Source: Mucilaginibacter auburnensis (GTDB lineage Bacteria > Bacteroidota > Bacteroidia > Sphingobacteriales > Sphingobacteriaceae). Taken from it: DNA of 64,000 bases. This document shows, piece by piece, positions 1 to 8,456 of the stretch (its first letter is position 1; each line of letters starts with the position of its first letter). Location of the stretch: contig NZ_PGFJ01000001.1 of NCBI RefSeq assembly GCF_002797815.1, forward strand, positions 124,001 through 188,000, written 5' to 3'. Made by a program: the position numbers and the translations under genes. Under the pieces are notes generated by a model. The model was not told the origin of the DNA. It did no database searches and saw only the letters and a program-made list of their open reading frames with translations.

Positions 1-1053
1 GTTGATGCACGTAAAAAACGTATTGCTCAGCTATCTGGTCGCCGTATTGTTGAGATGGTTAAAGAAGACCTTAAGATCTCAAAAATATTAACCCGCGAAG
101 CATTCGAAAACGCTATCAAAATAAATGCTGCTGTTGGTGGTTCAACCAACTTCATTATTCACCTCACTGCAATTGCAGGCCGTATAGGTGTTGACTTGAA
201 TATTGATGATTTTGACCAATTAGGCGCTAAAATGCCTTTGCTGCTTAACCTCATGCCTTCGGGTAAATTCCTGATGGAAGACTTCTTCTACGCAGGTGGT
301 TTGCCGGCTATCATCAACCAAATTAGGTCTGAGCTGCACATGGATGTTATAACCGTTACAGGTAAATCGCATGCCGAAAACATTGCTAACTCAACTAAAA
401 TATATAACAGCGACGTTATCTATACTTACGATGCACCGTTGATACCTGAAGCAGGTACAACCGTATTGAAAGGTAACCTTGCCCTTAACGGTTGTGTTAT
501 TAAACCATCGGCAGCAACACCTGCTTTGATGCAGCACACAGGCCGCGCGGTAGTGTTTGAAAACATTGAAGACTACCACGCACGTGTTGATGATCCAAAC
601 TTGGACATTGACGAAACCTGCGTTATGGTATTAAAAACTGTAGGACCGGTTGGTTATCCGGGTATGCCGGAAGTGGGCAATATGCCGCTACCTAAAAAGA
701 TCTTAGATAAAGGTATTACCGATATGGTACGTATATCAGACGGACGTATGAGCGGAACCGCTTACGGTACCGTTATCCTGCACGTATCGCCTGAGTCTGC
801 CATTGGCGGAACATTAGGTCTGGTTCAAAACGGAGATATGATCACTTTGGATGTTGCCGCAAAACGCATCCACCTGGAAGTATCAGACGAAGAACTGGCA
901 GAACGCCGCAAAACATGGGTAGCGCCCCCTGTTATGGCAAGCCGTGGTTATGCAAGCTTGTACATTAACACTGTACAGCAGGCTGACAAAGGTGCCGACC
1001 TTGACTTCCTGGTAGGCTGCTCAGGTTCAAAAGTTCCACGCGACTCACACTAA
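1..1053 (+). CDS. IlvD/Edd-family sugar-acid dehydratase, C-terminal part (5' end outside window)
   Basis: The frame is open from base 1 and ends in TAA, giving the last 350 residues of a roughly 570-residue protein. The family removes water from 2,3-dihydroxy acids using an Fe-S cluster. The cluster cysteines lie upstream of the window. Visible family motifs are GGSTNFIIHL, VGYPGMPEVGNMPLP and DGRMSGTAYGTVILHV. The C-terminus, with RGYASLYINTVQQADKG followed by DFL, resembles L-arabonate/D-xylonate dehydratases rather than biosynthetic IlvD, which lacks this tail. The GntP permease downstream and the Weimberg-type genes at 24-26.6 kb support a pentonate or hexonate substrate. Family assignment is firm; the exact sugar acid is inferred. 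Confidence 0.85.
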   Translation, partial: VDARKKRIAQLSGRRIVEMVKEDLKISKILTREAFENAIKINAAVGGSTNFIIHLTAIAGRIGVDLNIDDFDQLGAKMPLLLNLMPSGKFLMEDFFYAGGLPAIINQIRSELHMDVITVTGKSHAENIANSTKIYNSDVIYTYDAPLIPEAGTTVLKGNLALNGCVIKPSAATPALMQHTGRAVVFENIEDYHARVDDPNLDIDETCVMVLKTVGPVGYPGMPEVGNMPLPKKILDKGITDMVRISDGRMSGTAYGTVILHVSPESAIGGTLGLVQNGDMITLDVAAKRIHLEVSDEELAERRKTWVAPPVMASRGYASLYINTVQQADKGADLDFLVGCSGSKVPRDSH

Positions 1054-1097
1054 TAAAACAGCTTTGAGAAAGCTGATAAAGTAGCCGGAAACGGCAA

Positions 1098-1133
1098 AAA
1101 CGGAGAGGATTTTAACCAAAATTCTCTCCGTTT
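1098..1133 (+). terminator. Long hairpin between dehydratase and permease genes
   Basis: Arms 1098-1107 and 1124-1133 pair perfectly (AAACGGAGAG with CTCTCCGTTT). The pairing continues inward through a G-T pair and ATTTT/AAAAT around an AACC loop. Only a weak T-rich stretch follows, so it may be a leaky terminator or an RNA-stability hairpin that lowers expression of the downstream permease. Confidence 0.5.
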
Positions 1134-1168
1134 CCATATAATTATTAATACAACCCAATTATAAACCT

Positions 1169-2482
1169 ATGTTAGTGTTTATCCTTATTCTTTGCATTGG
1201 TACGCTTATTTTACTAACTACCTGGGCAAAAATGAACGTTTTCTTAACGTTCATCATCGTATCAATTATGGCAGCATTCCTACTGGGCATGCCGCTTGAA
1301 ATGATACCAAAAACTATTGAAAAGGGCATTGGTGGCATGCTCGGTTCGTTAGTTGTAGTTATAGTACTTGGCGGCATGCTGGGTAAACTGGTAGGCGCCA
1401 GTGGAGCTGCACAACGTATAGCTACGTCTATGCGCAATGCCTTTGGCGAAAAATACATAACCTGGGCAATGAGTTTAACCGGCTTGATCGTTGGTATTCC
1501 ATTATACTACAACGTAGGTTTCTTTTTGCTGATCCCCATTATCTTTTCTGTAGCTGCTCGTTATAAACTGCCGTTGGTTTACATTGGTATACCTATGCTT
1601 ACGGCCCTATCGGTTATGCACGGATTTTTGCCGCCACACCCATCGCCTATGGCATTAACGGTACAGTTTCAGGCTGATATTGCAATGGTGTTCCTGTATG
1701 GCTTTATTATCGCCGTACCTACCATCATACTGGCGGGACCTATTTTTGCTAAAACTTTAAAAGGCATACAATCACACACCACCATCAAATTAACGGCTGA
1801 AGATATTCCTGACGAGAAATTACCATCGCTTGCAACAAGTATACTTTCATCACTATTGCCGGTTTTATTGATTGGCGTTGGCAGTACCGTGGCTACTTTA
1901 GCTAAAGGCAATCCGGCAGTACAGCAAATGGCTCATTTTATAGCCGACCCCAATATTGCCATGGTGGGCACTATTATAATTGCAACATATACCTTAGGCA
2001 TACGCTTAGGAAAAAGCATGCGCGAGGTAATGGATGTGTATGCTGACGCAATTAAAGAGATCTCGCTCATCTTGCTTATTATAGGCAGTGCGGGCATTTT
2101 AAAACAAGTATTTATTGACACCGGTGTAAGCGATCAAATAGCTACAGGTTTACAACAACTAAACATGCCGCCGCTATTATTAGGATGGATAATTGCAGCT
2201 ATACTAAGAGTATGTTTAGGTCCGGCTACAGTTGCCGGATTAGCTGCTGCAGGTATTGTGTTCCCCTTAATGCAAAAAACCGGCGCCGACCCCAACCTGA
2301 TGGTACTTTCTGTAGGCGCAGGTAGCTTATTCTGCTCGCATGTTAATGATACCTCTTTCTGGGTGTTTAAAGAATATTTTGGCTTGGATATGAAACGCAC
2401 CTTCTTGTCATGGTCAATGATGGAAAGTTTGGTTTCGGTATTGGGATTGGTCGGCGTGTTGATCATCAACATGTTCATCTAA
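1169..2482 (+). CDS. GntP-family gluconate/sugar-acid:H+ symporter
   Basis: This 437-residue inner-membrane protein is hydrophobic throughout, with about a dozen predicted membrane segments. The length and the glycine-rich motif GGMLGSLVVVIVLGGMLGKL fit the GntP/GntT family, as do HGFLPPHPSPMAL in the middle and HVNDTSFWVFKEYF near the end. The family imports gluconate or related sugar acids with protons. It lies 115 bp after the sugar-acid dehydratase on the same strand, separated by a hairpin, so it probably supplies that enzyme's substrate. The specific substrate cannot be read from the sequence. Confidence 0.9.
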   Translation: MLVFILILCIGTLILLTTWAKMNVFLTFIIVSIMAAFLLGMPLEMIPKTIEKGIGGMLGSLVVVIVLGGMLGKLVGASGAAQRIATSMRNAFGEKYITWAMSLTGLIVGIPLYYNVGFFLLIPIIFSVAARYKLPLVYIGIPMLTALSVMHGFLPPHPSPMALTVQFQADIAMVFLYGFIIAVPTIILAGPIFAKTLKGIQSHTTIKLTAEDIPDEKLPSLATSILSSLLPVLLIGVGSTVATLAKGNPAVQQMAHFIADPNIAMVGTIIIATYTLGIRLGKSMREVMDVYADAIKEISLILLIIGSAGILKQVFIDTGVSDQIATGLQQLNMPPLLLGWIIAAILRVCLGPATVAGLAAAGIVFPLMQKTGADPNLMVLSVGAGSLFCSHVNDTSFWVFKEYFGLDMKRTFLSWSMMESLVSVLGLVGVLIINMFI

Positions 2483-2496
2483 CAAAACAAGGGCAT

Positions 2497-2537
2497 AAAA
2501 AATGGCGATAGATCTCTCTTCTATCGTCATTTTGTTT
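2497..2537. terminator. Bidirectional terminator between convergent genes
   Basis: Arms 2499-2512 and 2520-2533 form a 14-bp stem with one G-T pair, flanked by A-runs on the left and TTTTGTTTTT on the right. It sits between the permease stop and the stop of the convergent OmpA lipoprotein gene. Confidence 0.75.
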
Positions 2538-2549
2538 TTATAAGCTATT

Positions 2550-3101
2550 TTAATTCGCTTTCTTGATCTCTACCCTGCGGTTTAAAACCCTGCCTGCTTC
2601 GGTATTATTGTCTGCAATCGGCTTCGTTTCGCCATTACCTACAGGTTGCAGATTAGCCGCGCTAACACCACTGTTTACCAAATAGGTTTTAACCGCATTT
2701 GCGCGCTCTACAGAAAGGGCCATATTATGTTGAGGCGTACCTTCTGCAGATGAGTTGCCATTCAGCACAAATTTTGCCGACGGGTCTTTTTTCATCTCAG
2801 TGGCTGCTTTATCCATAATTGGATATGACTCGGTTTTTAATATGCCCGAATTGAACTCAAACTGAATATTAGTAAAGTTATAATCAGGCGGCGCAGGGGC
2901 GGGTGCCGGAGCAGGTGCCGGTTGTGGCGTTGGAGCCGGATTAGCTGCAACAGGCTTAGGTGCAGGCCGGGATGGTGGCGGTGCCGGAAATTTTTCGGCA
3001 ACCGGCGCAGGTGCAGGAATTTTCTTTGCCTTACACGCCGGCAACACGGCTGCCAGTGTTATAACTAATGCCGGAAAGAAATAAAATCGTAATAGTTTCA
3101 T
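2550..3101 (-). CDS. OmpA-family outer-membrane lipoprotein
   Basis: This 183-residue protein has a lipoprotein signal ending in LPAC (Cys 23). A linker of about 45 residues rich in Pro and Ala follows, then a C-terminal OmpA/MotB peptidoglycan-binding domain at about residues 75-183. Domain motifs include NGNSSAEGTPQHNMALSVER, RANAVKTYLVNSGV and a final NRRVEI. It should anchor the outer membrane to the cell wall. The proline-rich spacer may span the periplasm. It is a single gene facing the GntP gene. Confidence 0.88.
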   Translation of the reverse strand: MKLLRFYFFPALVITLAAVLPACKAKKIPAPAPVAEKFPAPPPSRPAPKPVAANPAPTPQPAPAPAPAPAPPDYNFTNIQFEFNSGILKTESYPIMDKAATEMKKDPSAKFVLNGNSSAEGTPQHNMALSVERANAVKTYLVNSGVSAANLQPVGNGETKPIADNNTEAGRVLNRRVEIKKAN

Positions 3102-3226
3102 AATGATAGTGGCGTTGCTATAAGTAAAAATAACGGTTTGCTATTGGCAATATTACTTAAATAACGGCAATGATGTATCTTGTTAAGTCAATATCAGGTA
3201 AAAAGCTAAACTTCAATTGTCATTTG

Positions 3227-3234
3227 TATATTTG
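3227..3234 (+). promoter_or_regulatory. -7 promoter box (TATATTTG)
   Basis: TATATTTG matches the Bacteroidota -7 consensus TAnnTTTG and lies 24 bp before the ATG at 3258. No convincing TTTG -33 box is seen at the expected distance. Confidence 0.4.
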
Positions 3235-3257
3235 GTCACCAATTATTTAAACTTATA

Positions 3258-4883
3258 ATGCTTTTAGCAAAATACCCTAAACTGTTGTTAGTGTGCTTTG
3301 TGGCCCTGCTGTTGTTTGTTGCGTGCAATTCACACACCAAGGTTGACGTATCTACGGGTGCAGTTAGTGGCTTGATCAAGACTAAAATAGCTGAAGGTAA
3401 AAGAGTGGCTGATGTAAACAGCGATTCATTAAAAATAATTGTGCGCGGTCTGTATGAACTGTACCGATCTTCCCGTAATGATTCTGCCCTGGTTTATGCA
3501 GACTATTTTGAAAGTGCGTATAACTGGCGCAATTCACAACCTCAAAAGGCCATGCAGCTGGCCATTAAATCATTAGCAAATGCGCAAAGCGCAGGCCTTA
3601 CAAATGATCTGCCGGCAATATATCTCCTTATAACAGGTATAGAAACACAGCTAACCAATTATGCACCGGCATATAGCGCTATACAAACAAGGCTTGATAT
3701 CGCATCAAAAAATTCAGACACTGCCTCAATTATTGCTCTGGAAGGTCTGAAAGGCATGTTTAAACGTAGCGAAGGCGTAAAAAAAACTAACGATAAAATG
3801 CTGGATGAAAGTTTAGCCATAAGCAACTATGCTTTAAAAATGGCCGAAACTAACGCCAAATATGAGTGGCTGCAAATAAGGCAGCTCAACTCAATTGGCC
3901 AATGCTACGTTTATAAAACAAAGTACAGCGATGCCGTTCCATATTTTAAAAAAGCTATTGATCTGGCAATAAAGTACAAACAAAGGTTGTCGCTCATTCG
4001 CTCGTATTGCCGGTTAGGAGAAGCGCTTTACTATTTAGGAAACCAGACACAGGGTCTTGCCTACCTCAACAAAGCTGTTGTTTTAACAAAAGAAAAAGGT
4101 GAACCTTACTGGCTCAATGAAACTACTGCAACCTTGTATCGTTGCTACTCTTTTTCAAAAGATTACAAGCAGGCCATGCGGTACAACATGGAAAACCAAA
4201 GTATTCGGGATTCGCTGGAGGCCCTTGATAACGTTAGGCATGTTGAAGAACTGCAGTTAAAATATGAGGCCGCAAATCACGAAAAAGAGATTAAACTACT
4301 TAACGCCCAAAATAAATTTGAAACGTATTTGCTTTACACAGCCATATTGATTTTACTGTTATTGGGCGTTATAGCTGCCTTATTTTTTAGCAAACAAAAC
4401 AAAGAGAAGAAGTTACTTAAAGCCGAAAAAGCGTTGCTGGATGATGAGTTAAGGGCGGCCGAGATAGAGTTAAGCGCCTTTACCGAAAGCCTGAAGGACA
4501 AGAACCACCTGTTAGAAGAGTTTAAAAACGAAATTGAGCACCTGCAATCGCAACACTTTAACAAGGCGGATATTGAGCATATGGAGCAATTGCTTAAAGC
4601 TCATATTATGACGGATGAAAGCTGGGACCGTTTCAAAAAACTGTTTGATAAAGTGCATCCCGGCTTTTTAAGAAACATAAAAAATAACGTGCCGGAAAAT
4701 ACTACACTAACCGCAACAGATATTAGAATTTTAGCGCTCATTAAACTCCAGTTAAGCAATAACGAGATGGCCAACCTTGCGGGAATAACCGTTGAAGGCA
4801 TAAAAAAATCCAAACAACGCTTACGCAAAAAATTAGGCCTGGAAGCAGTTGAAAGCTTAACCAAATTTGTAGAAAGCGTGTAA
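3258..4883 (+). CDS. Membrane-anchored TPR protein with C-terminal LuxR-like HTH
   Basis: This 541-residue protein starts with a lipoprotein-like signal (LLLFVAC) and continues with TPR-like helical repeats to about residue 340. One strong membrane segment follows at about 357-378, then a coiled coil at about 380-440. The C-terminal domain (about 478-541) is helix-turn-helix-like: TATDIRILALIKLQLSNNEM, then GITVEGIKKSKQRLRKKLGL. This layout puts the TPRs outside and the DNA-binding-like domain in the cytoplasm, a one-component sensor design common in Bacteroidota. The ligand and target genes are unknown. Confidence 0.8.
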   Translation: MLLAKYPKLLLVCFVALLLFVACNSHTKVDVSTGAVSGLIKTKIAEGKRVADVNSDSLKIIVRGLYELYRSSRNDSALVYADYFESAYNWRNSQPQKAMQLAIKSLANAQSAGLTNDLPAIYLLITGIETQLTNYAPAYSAIQTRLDIASKNSDTASIIALEGLKGMFKRSEGVKKTNDKMLDESLAISNYALKMAETNAKYEWLQIRQLNSIGQCYVYKTKYSDAVPYFKKAIDLAIKYKQRLSLIRSYCRLGEALYYLGNQTQGLAYLNKAVVLTKEKGEPYWLNETTATLYRCYSFSKDYKQAMRYNMENQSIRDSLEALDNVRHVEELQLKYEAANHEKEIKLLNAQNKFETYLLYTAILILLLLGVIAALFFSKQNKEKKLLKAEKALLDDELRAAEIELSAFTESLKDKNHLLEEFKNEIEHLQSQHFNKADIEHMEQLLKAHIMTDESWDRFKKLFDKVHPGFLRNIKNNVPENTTLTATDIRILALIKLQLSNNEMANLAGITVEGIKKSKQRLRKKLGLEAVESLTKFVESV

Positions 4884-5037
4884 ATGCAATAGCTGTCCAC
4901 GTATTTATACTTAAATATGCTGCAAATCCGCTCGTTTGTCTCCCCTTTGTCTACTCTTTTCGATGCTTAATAGTACCCATCAAGCCTTAACTTTACATCA
5001 ACTCGATTAACTGTAAAGAAATTTGACAAACACTATA

Positions 5038-5238
5038 ATGTCGCCTATACAATCCCCCCAGGTGCAGGCAAAAAGTACTGCAACAAAAAAACTATGCCCG
5101 AAGTGCAAAAAAGGATATTTAGATACACGTATAAAAAGAAGCCGATTGGTGAAAGGATTATTTTTCTGGCTTCCGCTTAAACGCTACATCTGCTTTTCGT
5201 GCAGCGCCAAGCCATATATTTACGAGCCGGGTAAATAA
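5038..5238 (+). CDS. Small zinc-ribbon protein of unknown function
   Basis: This 66-residue basic protein has two CxxC pairs, CPKCKKG near residue 25 and CFSC near residue 53, a likely zinc ribbon. The pairs are separated by a basic, aromatic stretch (RLVKGLFFWLPLKRY). I chose the ATG at 5038; a TTG at 5023 in the same frame would add five residues. No partner is evident, and it is followed at once by a strong terminator. Confidence 0.65.
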   Translation: MSPIQSPQVQAKSTATKKLCPKCKKGYLDTRIKRSRLVKGLFFWLPLKRYICFSCSAKPYIYEPGK

Positions 5239-5255
5239 AACCATTTACCCGGCTC
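5224..5255. terminator. Bidirectional terminator overlapping the zinc-ribbon stop codon
   Basis: Arms 5224-5236 (GAGCCGGGTAAAT) and 5243-5255 pair perfectly over 13 bp around a 6-nt loop. The left arm includes the first base of the TAA of the zinc-ribbon gene. The convergent Rieske gene ends nine bases to the right, so one hairpin can serve both strands. Confidence 0.8.
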
Positions 5256-5263
5256 ATAAAATA

Positions 5264-5713
5264 TCAGGCAACAACACTTAACGTAGTACCAGAGATAGTA
5301 ACTGTATATTTTTTTAAAGCTACAACGGCCGGACCGTTAAGTACCGCACCGGCCTGACTGAACTGGCTGCCGTGTAACGGACAAATAAATTTTCCGTCGC
5401 TTGCGCTGTAGTTGATGTTGGTACCTTCGTGCGTACATGCAATTTGCACAGCGGTGAAGGAGGTGGCCACATTATCAGCCCCTATTCTTACCAAAATAAC
5501 ACCATTGCTTGATTTTGATGCGCCAATAGTTTTTATTTCACTGTTTAAGTCGGCTGTGAATACGGTGCCCGAACCGCTTGGTGGTGCCGGAGTACCGCCA
5601 CCGCCACCTGATGGTGAAGGGTCACTGCTTTTGCCACCACAACTTGCCATACAACCGGTGCAAAGGGCTAACACGCCAATGCCCAGCTTTGATAAAAATT
5701 CGTCTCTTTCCAT
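5264..5713 (-). CDS. Rieske [2Fe-2S] lipoprotein
   Basis: This 149-residue protein has an N-terminal signal with a Cys-rich lipoprotein-type end (GCMASCGG) and a Gly/Pro/Ser-rich linker. Its Rieske domain carries both cluster boxes, CTHEGT and CPLHGSQF, giving the two Cys and two His that bind a [2Fe-2S] cluster. I start it at MERDEF (5713). An in-frame extension to 5884 would run far into the upstream gene and spoil the signal peptide. It is the last gene of the operon 9080-5264, with YceI and DUF5777 upstream. A role in periplasmic electron transfer or as the Rieske part of an oxidoreductase is inferred. The redox partner is not visible. Confidence 0.85.
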   Translation of the reverse strand: MERDEFLSKLGIGVLALCTGCMASCGGKSSDPSPSGGGGGTPAPPSGSGTVFTADLNSEIKTIGASKSSNGVILVRIGADNVATSFTAVQIACTHEGTNINYSASDGKFICPLHGSQFSQAGAVLNGPAVVALKKYTVTISGTTLSVVA

Positions 5714-5729
5714 TGTTTTAGAGTTTGAG

Positions 5730-6659
5730 TTAATAATTGTTTTTATTACGATGCGACAGATCGAAAATGCGCGAGATAGTAAAGCCAAGTCTGAACTCGC
5801 CCTTGCCCCAGTTAGAACGGGTATCGGCCAGATAATTGCTCGGCGATATAGCCTTGGCATTTGAGAAATTGATGGTGAAAACATGCCCGCCGGTCTCTAC
5901 TTCTATGCCTACACCCAGCGGGTCATAAAACTGGTAGCCCAATGGCGGGTTATCTCTGAATGATGAGAACGAGTGGGCATAATCAACCACAATACCCATA
6001 CGCTTGGTTACCTTTAACCTGGCAGCTGCGCCCAGGGAAAAGAAGGTTTTTTCATTACCTGTAACTACAGGTTGCGGAGCATTGCTGCTCACCAGCGTGG
6101 GCGTTATTTGCAAAGAAAAACTCTTGGAAAACTTATGCCCTATTATAGCTTGTGCCACATAAGCAAACCTGTCTGAATACTTATTGAACGAGCCATCATT
6201 TTTGTACGGTTTTAAGCCAAACTTTCCTAATAATGATACCGCAAACGGACTACCATCAGCATCCTGGTTAATAAGCGTATACTTGGTGCCAAGCTCTATG
6301 AGTTGCTGGTATTTGCTACGGCCAAACTGTACATCCCACTTCTCGCCGAGGCCGTACTCAAAATCTATATAGATATCGCTTGAATTATCTAAACCGTATA
6401 AAGTTTGACCACCGCCAAACGGACCGCCTACATCGCCAAAGCGGTGGATGACCAGGAAATTAAGGTTACCTTTTTTAACTGTTTCATTGGTCTCAGCAAG
6501 AATGAGCCTGCTTGATGAGAAAATGGCTACGTGAGCCGGTTCAGGCTTATTGGCAGCATTAAGGGCATTCAACAATGAATCGGCTGAACTGCCCTTTTGC
6601 TGCGCGCTCAGTTTAAAAATTGTAAAAGATAAAGCTAAAAGCAGAAGATATTTTTTCAT
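5730..6659 (-). CDS. DUF5777-family beta-barrel protein
   Basis: This 309-residue protein has a signal peptide (MKKYLLLLALSFTIFKLSAQ) and then alternating, aromatic-rich strands typical of an outer-membrane barrel. HRFGDVGGP and the GLDNSSDIYIDFEYGLGEKW region resemble the DUF5777 family. It lies between the YceI gene (12 bp) and the Rieske gene (16 bp), so all three are co-transcribed. Family naming is from memory of its motifs. The molecular function is unknown, though linkage to YceI and Rieske proteins suggests a lipid or redox role. Confidence 0.75.
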   Translation of the reverse strand: MKKYLLLLALSFTIFKLSAQQKGSSADSLLNALNAANKPEPAHVAIFSSSRLILAETNETVKKGNLNFLVIHRFGDVGGPFGGGQTLYGLDNSSDIYIDFEYGLGEKWDVQFGRSKYQQLIELGTKYTLINQDADGSPFAVSLLGKFGLKPYKNDGSFNKYSDRFAYVAQAIIGHKFSKSFSLQITPTLVSSNAPQPVVTGNEKTFFSLGAAARLKVTKRMGIVVDYAHSFSSFRDNPPLGYQFYDPLGVGIEVETGGHVFTINFSNAKAISPSNYLADTRSNWGKGEFRLGFTISRIFDLSHRNKNNY

Positions 6660-6671
6660 GACTATCGGGGG

Positions 6672-7214
6672 TTATTTTGCTGGTGAATAATTGGCTGTTA
6701 CAGTAATTTTTATGCTCTCGGCGATGTTGTGAAATACTATTTTGGGTATCTCAATGTTATGATCGGCACATTTAACCATAAATTCGGCATTAAGGCTAAT
6801 GTTACCATTGTTAACTGTGATGGTTCCGGGCAGCGTACGGGTTTGCTTAACACCATGCACCTCCAACTCGCCCGTTACATTTACCGGATAGGTACCATTT
6901 TGCGCGGGATTAATAGCCTGTTGCATCTTACCCTTAAAAGTTGCGCGCGGATATTTATCGCTTTCCAGATACTCGCTGTTAAAATGCTCTTGCATTAATG
7001 ATTTTTTGAACTTGAACGATGAAATGTTCACGCTAAAAGCTATCTCGCCCGTTGCCGTGTTCAAAACCGAAGTTCCGCTGTTTGAAGCCGCGTCAATATC
7101 CTCAATAGGCGCCGACGAAAACAAGGTTATCCGCGCGTTTTTACAAGCATAGAGGTCCTGCCCCACCTTGATGCTGCACATCCAGGCGAGTAAAAAAATG
7201 GCTATATATTTCAT
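6672..7214 (-). CDS. YceI-family periplasmic lipocalin-like protein
   Basis: This 180-residue secreted protein has an N-terminal hydrophobic signal. The YceI fold is shown by ATGEIAFSVNISSFKFKKSL, MQEHFNSEYLESDKYPRATF and the GELEVHGVKQTRTLPG strand pair. YceI proteins form a closed barrel that binds isoprenoid or other long-chain lipids such as polyprenyl quinones. It lies one base after the anti-sigma/barrel gene in a sigma-controlled operon that ends in a Rieske protein, which fits a quinone- or lipid-related job, though that is inference. Confidence 0.88.
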   Translation of the reverse strand: MKYIAIFLLAWMCSIKVGQDLYACKNARITLFSSAPIEDIDAASNSGTSVLNTATGEIAFSVNISSFKFKKSLMQEHFNSEYLESDKYPRATFKGKMQQAINPAQNGTYPVNVTGELEVHGVKQTRTLPGTITVNNGNISLNAEFMVKCADHNIEIPKIVFHNIAESIKITVTANYSPAK

Positions 7215-7215
7215 A

Positions 7216-8448
7216 TTACTTTGGTTTTCCCAGTGAATTTAAATTCCAGTTAAAGCCTATTGCAACGCCGGCCGTTTGCAATCTTACCCTGCTGTATCCC
7301 ACCTCGGCAAGTGGTATTTTTATGTAAGGCATTACGTTTATACCGAGTTTTGAATTGATTTGTCGCCGGTATGTGGCCTGAAAATTAACAGCACCAAATA
7401 AATACTTCCCCGGGCTTTTAACATCATAGGAACTTACTCCTGTATAGGGGCCTGCATAAGTGTACGCGTAACTCTCTCTCAGCATTATATAAGAGGATAT
7501 GCCTGTACCAATGCTTATGGTATTCTTATTTTTTGAGAACAACTGATAATCTATATTAACCGGGATATCCAACATACGGCAATCGGCTATAACATTCTCC
7601 GGATTGTATTTAAATTTATAGGTAGAGTTAGGGCTGTATTGCGAAAACTCCATTGCGTAAGGCTTGTAAGAATAGTATGCCCCGGTGCTAATGGTAAGCT
7701 TATTAAACTTAGCCGAGAACAACAAACCTATATTTTTACCTGTGCCTACACTATTAAATGAACTAACGCCATTCATGTCTGCAGCCCCTAACACATTAAT
7801 GGCCAACTGGGGTTTGAGGCCCTTTCCATTAGCGGCCAGCTGCTCATCCCTAAAATCTAACAATGCAATGGGTATATGGCTCAATACATCAACAGCAGGC
7901 AAACTATCTGCATGAGCATTTACTGATGCCAACTGCAACATGTCATCCCTGCACGGCGCTTTAGGCAGCAAAATAACCTCCAACCTGGTTGGCTGCGGTA
8001 AATGCTTATCAGCTGGTATAGACACTGTATTTTGCATTTCATTTTTTTTAGCAAGCTGAGTTTCTACAGCGCTTAGCCTTGGTTCGTCAATCACAACGGG
8101 TTGCGAACGCTCTTTTACTGTTGTAGTATTCTCGCTAACTGCAACCGTGGTATTTCCTTTGTGTGGAGTGTCCATACCTTTGGGCTGCTTTACTAAAATC
8201 TGCTGCGCATTGTTGGTGTTTTGCTGAGTTTTGGGTAACAAGTACCACCACCCCAACGCAAGCAATATTATAGCAGCGGCAGCGGTAAGTATTGGCCGCC
8301 AGTAAGCAATTCTATATGGTTTTTTTTTACCATCCAGCATTTTTTCTAAAGCATCCCAGTTCTGCTCTTCAAAAGCCGGCAAGCTGCCCGGCTCTTCAAG
8401 CGCTTGCCTGAAAACTTCATCAATAGGTTTTTGCTGTTCGTTTTTCAT
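7216..8448 (-). CDS. Anti-sigma-like protein with C-terminal outer-membrane beta-barrel (PorT-like)
   Basis: This 410-residue protein has a cytoplasmic N-terminus (residues 1-50), including EEQNWDALEKMLDGKKKPYR. One membrane helix follows at about 51-70, then a long low-complexity periplasmic spacer. From about residue 215 it has a beta-barrel-like region of the outer-membrane PorT type. Such proteins are regularly encoded next to ECF sigma factors in Bacteroidota. The short cytoplasmic part could hold the sigma factor and release it on an envelope signal. It starts 8 bp after the sigma gene. Confidence 0.75.
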   Translation of the reverse strand: MKNEQQKPIDEVFRQALEEPGSLPAFEEQNWDALEKMLDGKKKPYRIAYWRPILTAAAAIILLALGWWYLLPKTQQNTNNAQQILVKQPKGMDTPHKGNTTVAVSENTTTVKERSQPVVIDEPRLSAVETQLAKKNEMQNTVSIPADKHLPQPTRLEVILLPKAPCRDDMLQLASVNAHADSLPAVDVLSHIPIALLDFRDEQLAANGKGLKPQLAINVLGAADMNGVSSFNSVGTGKNIGLLFSAKFNKLTISTGAYYSYKPYAMEFSQYSPNSTYKFKYNPENVIADCRMLDIPVNIDYQLFSKNKNTISIGTGISSYIMLRESYAYTYAGPYTGVSSYDVKSPGKYLFGAVNFQATYRRQINSKLGINVMPYIKIPLAEVGYSRVRLQTAGVAIGFNWNLNSLGKPK

Positions 8449-8456
8449 TACTTACC

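Noticed and set aside
5412..5864. A 150-codon plus-strand frame over the Rieske and DUF5777 genes
   Set aside because: It is antisense to well-supported genes and its product is low-complexity.
5713..5884. N-terminal extension of the Rieske frame
   Set aside because: It would overlap the DUF5777 gene by 155 bases and hide the lipoprotein signal that begins at 5713.
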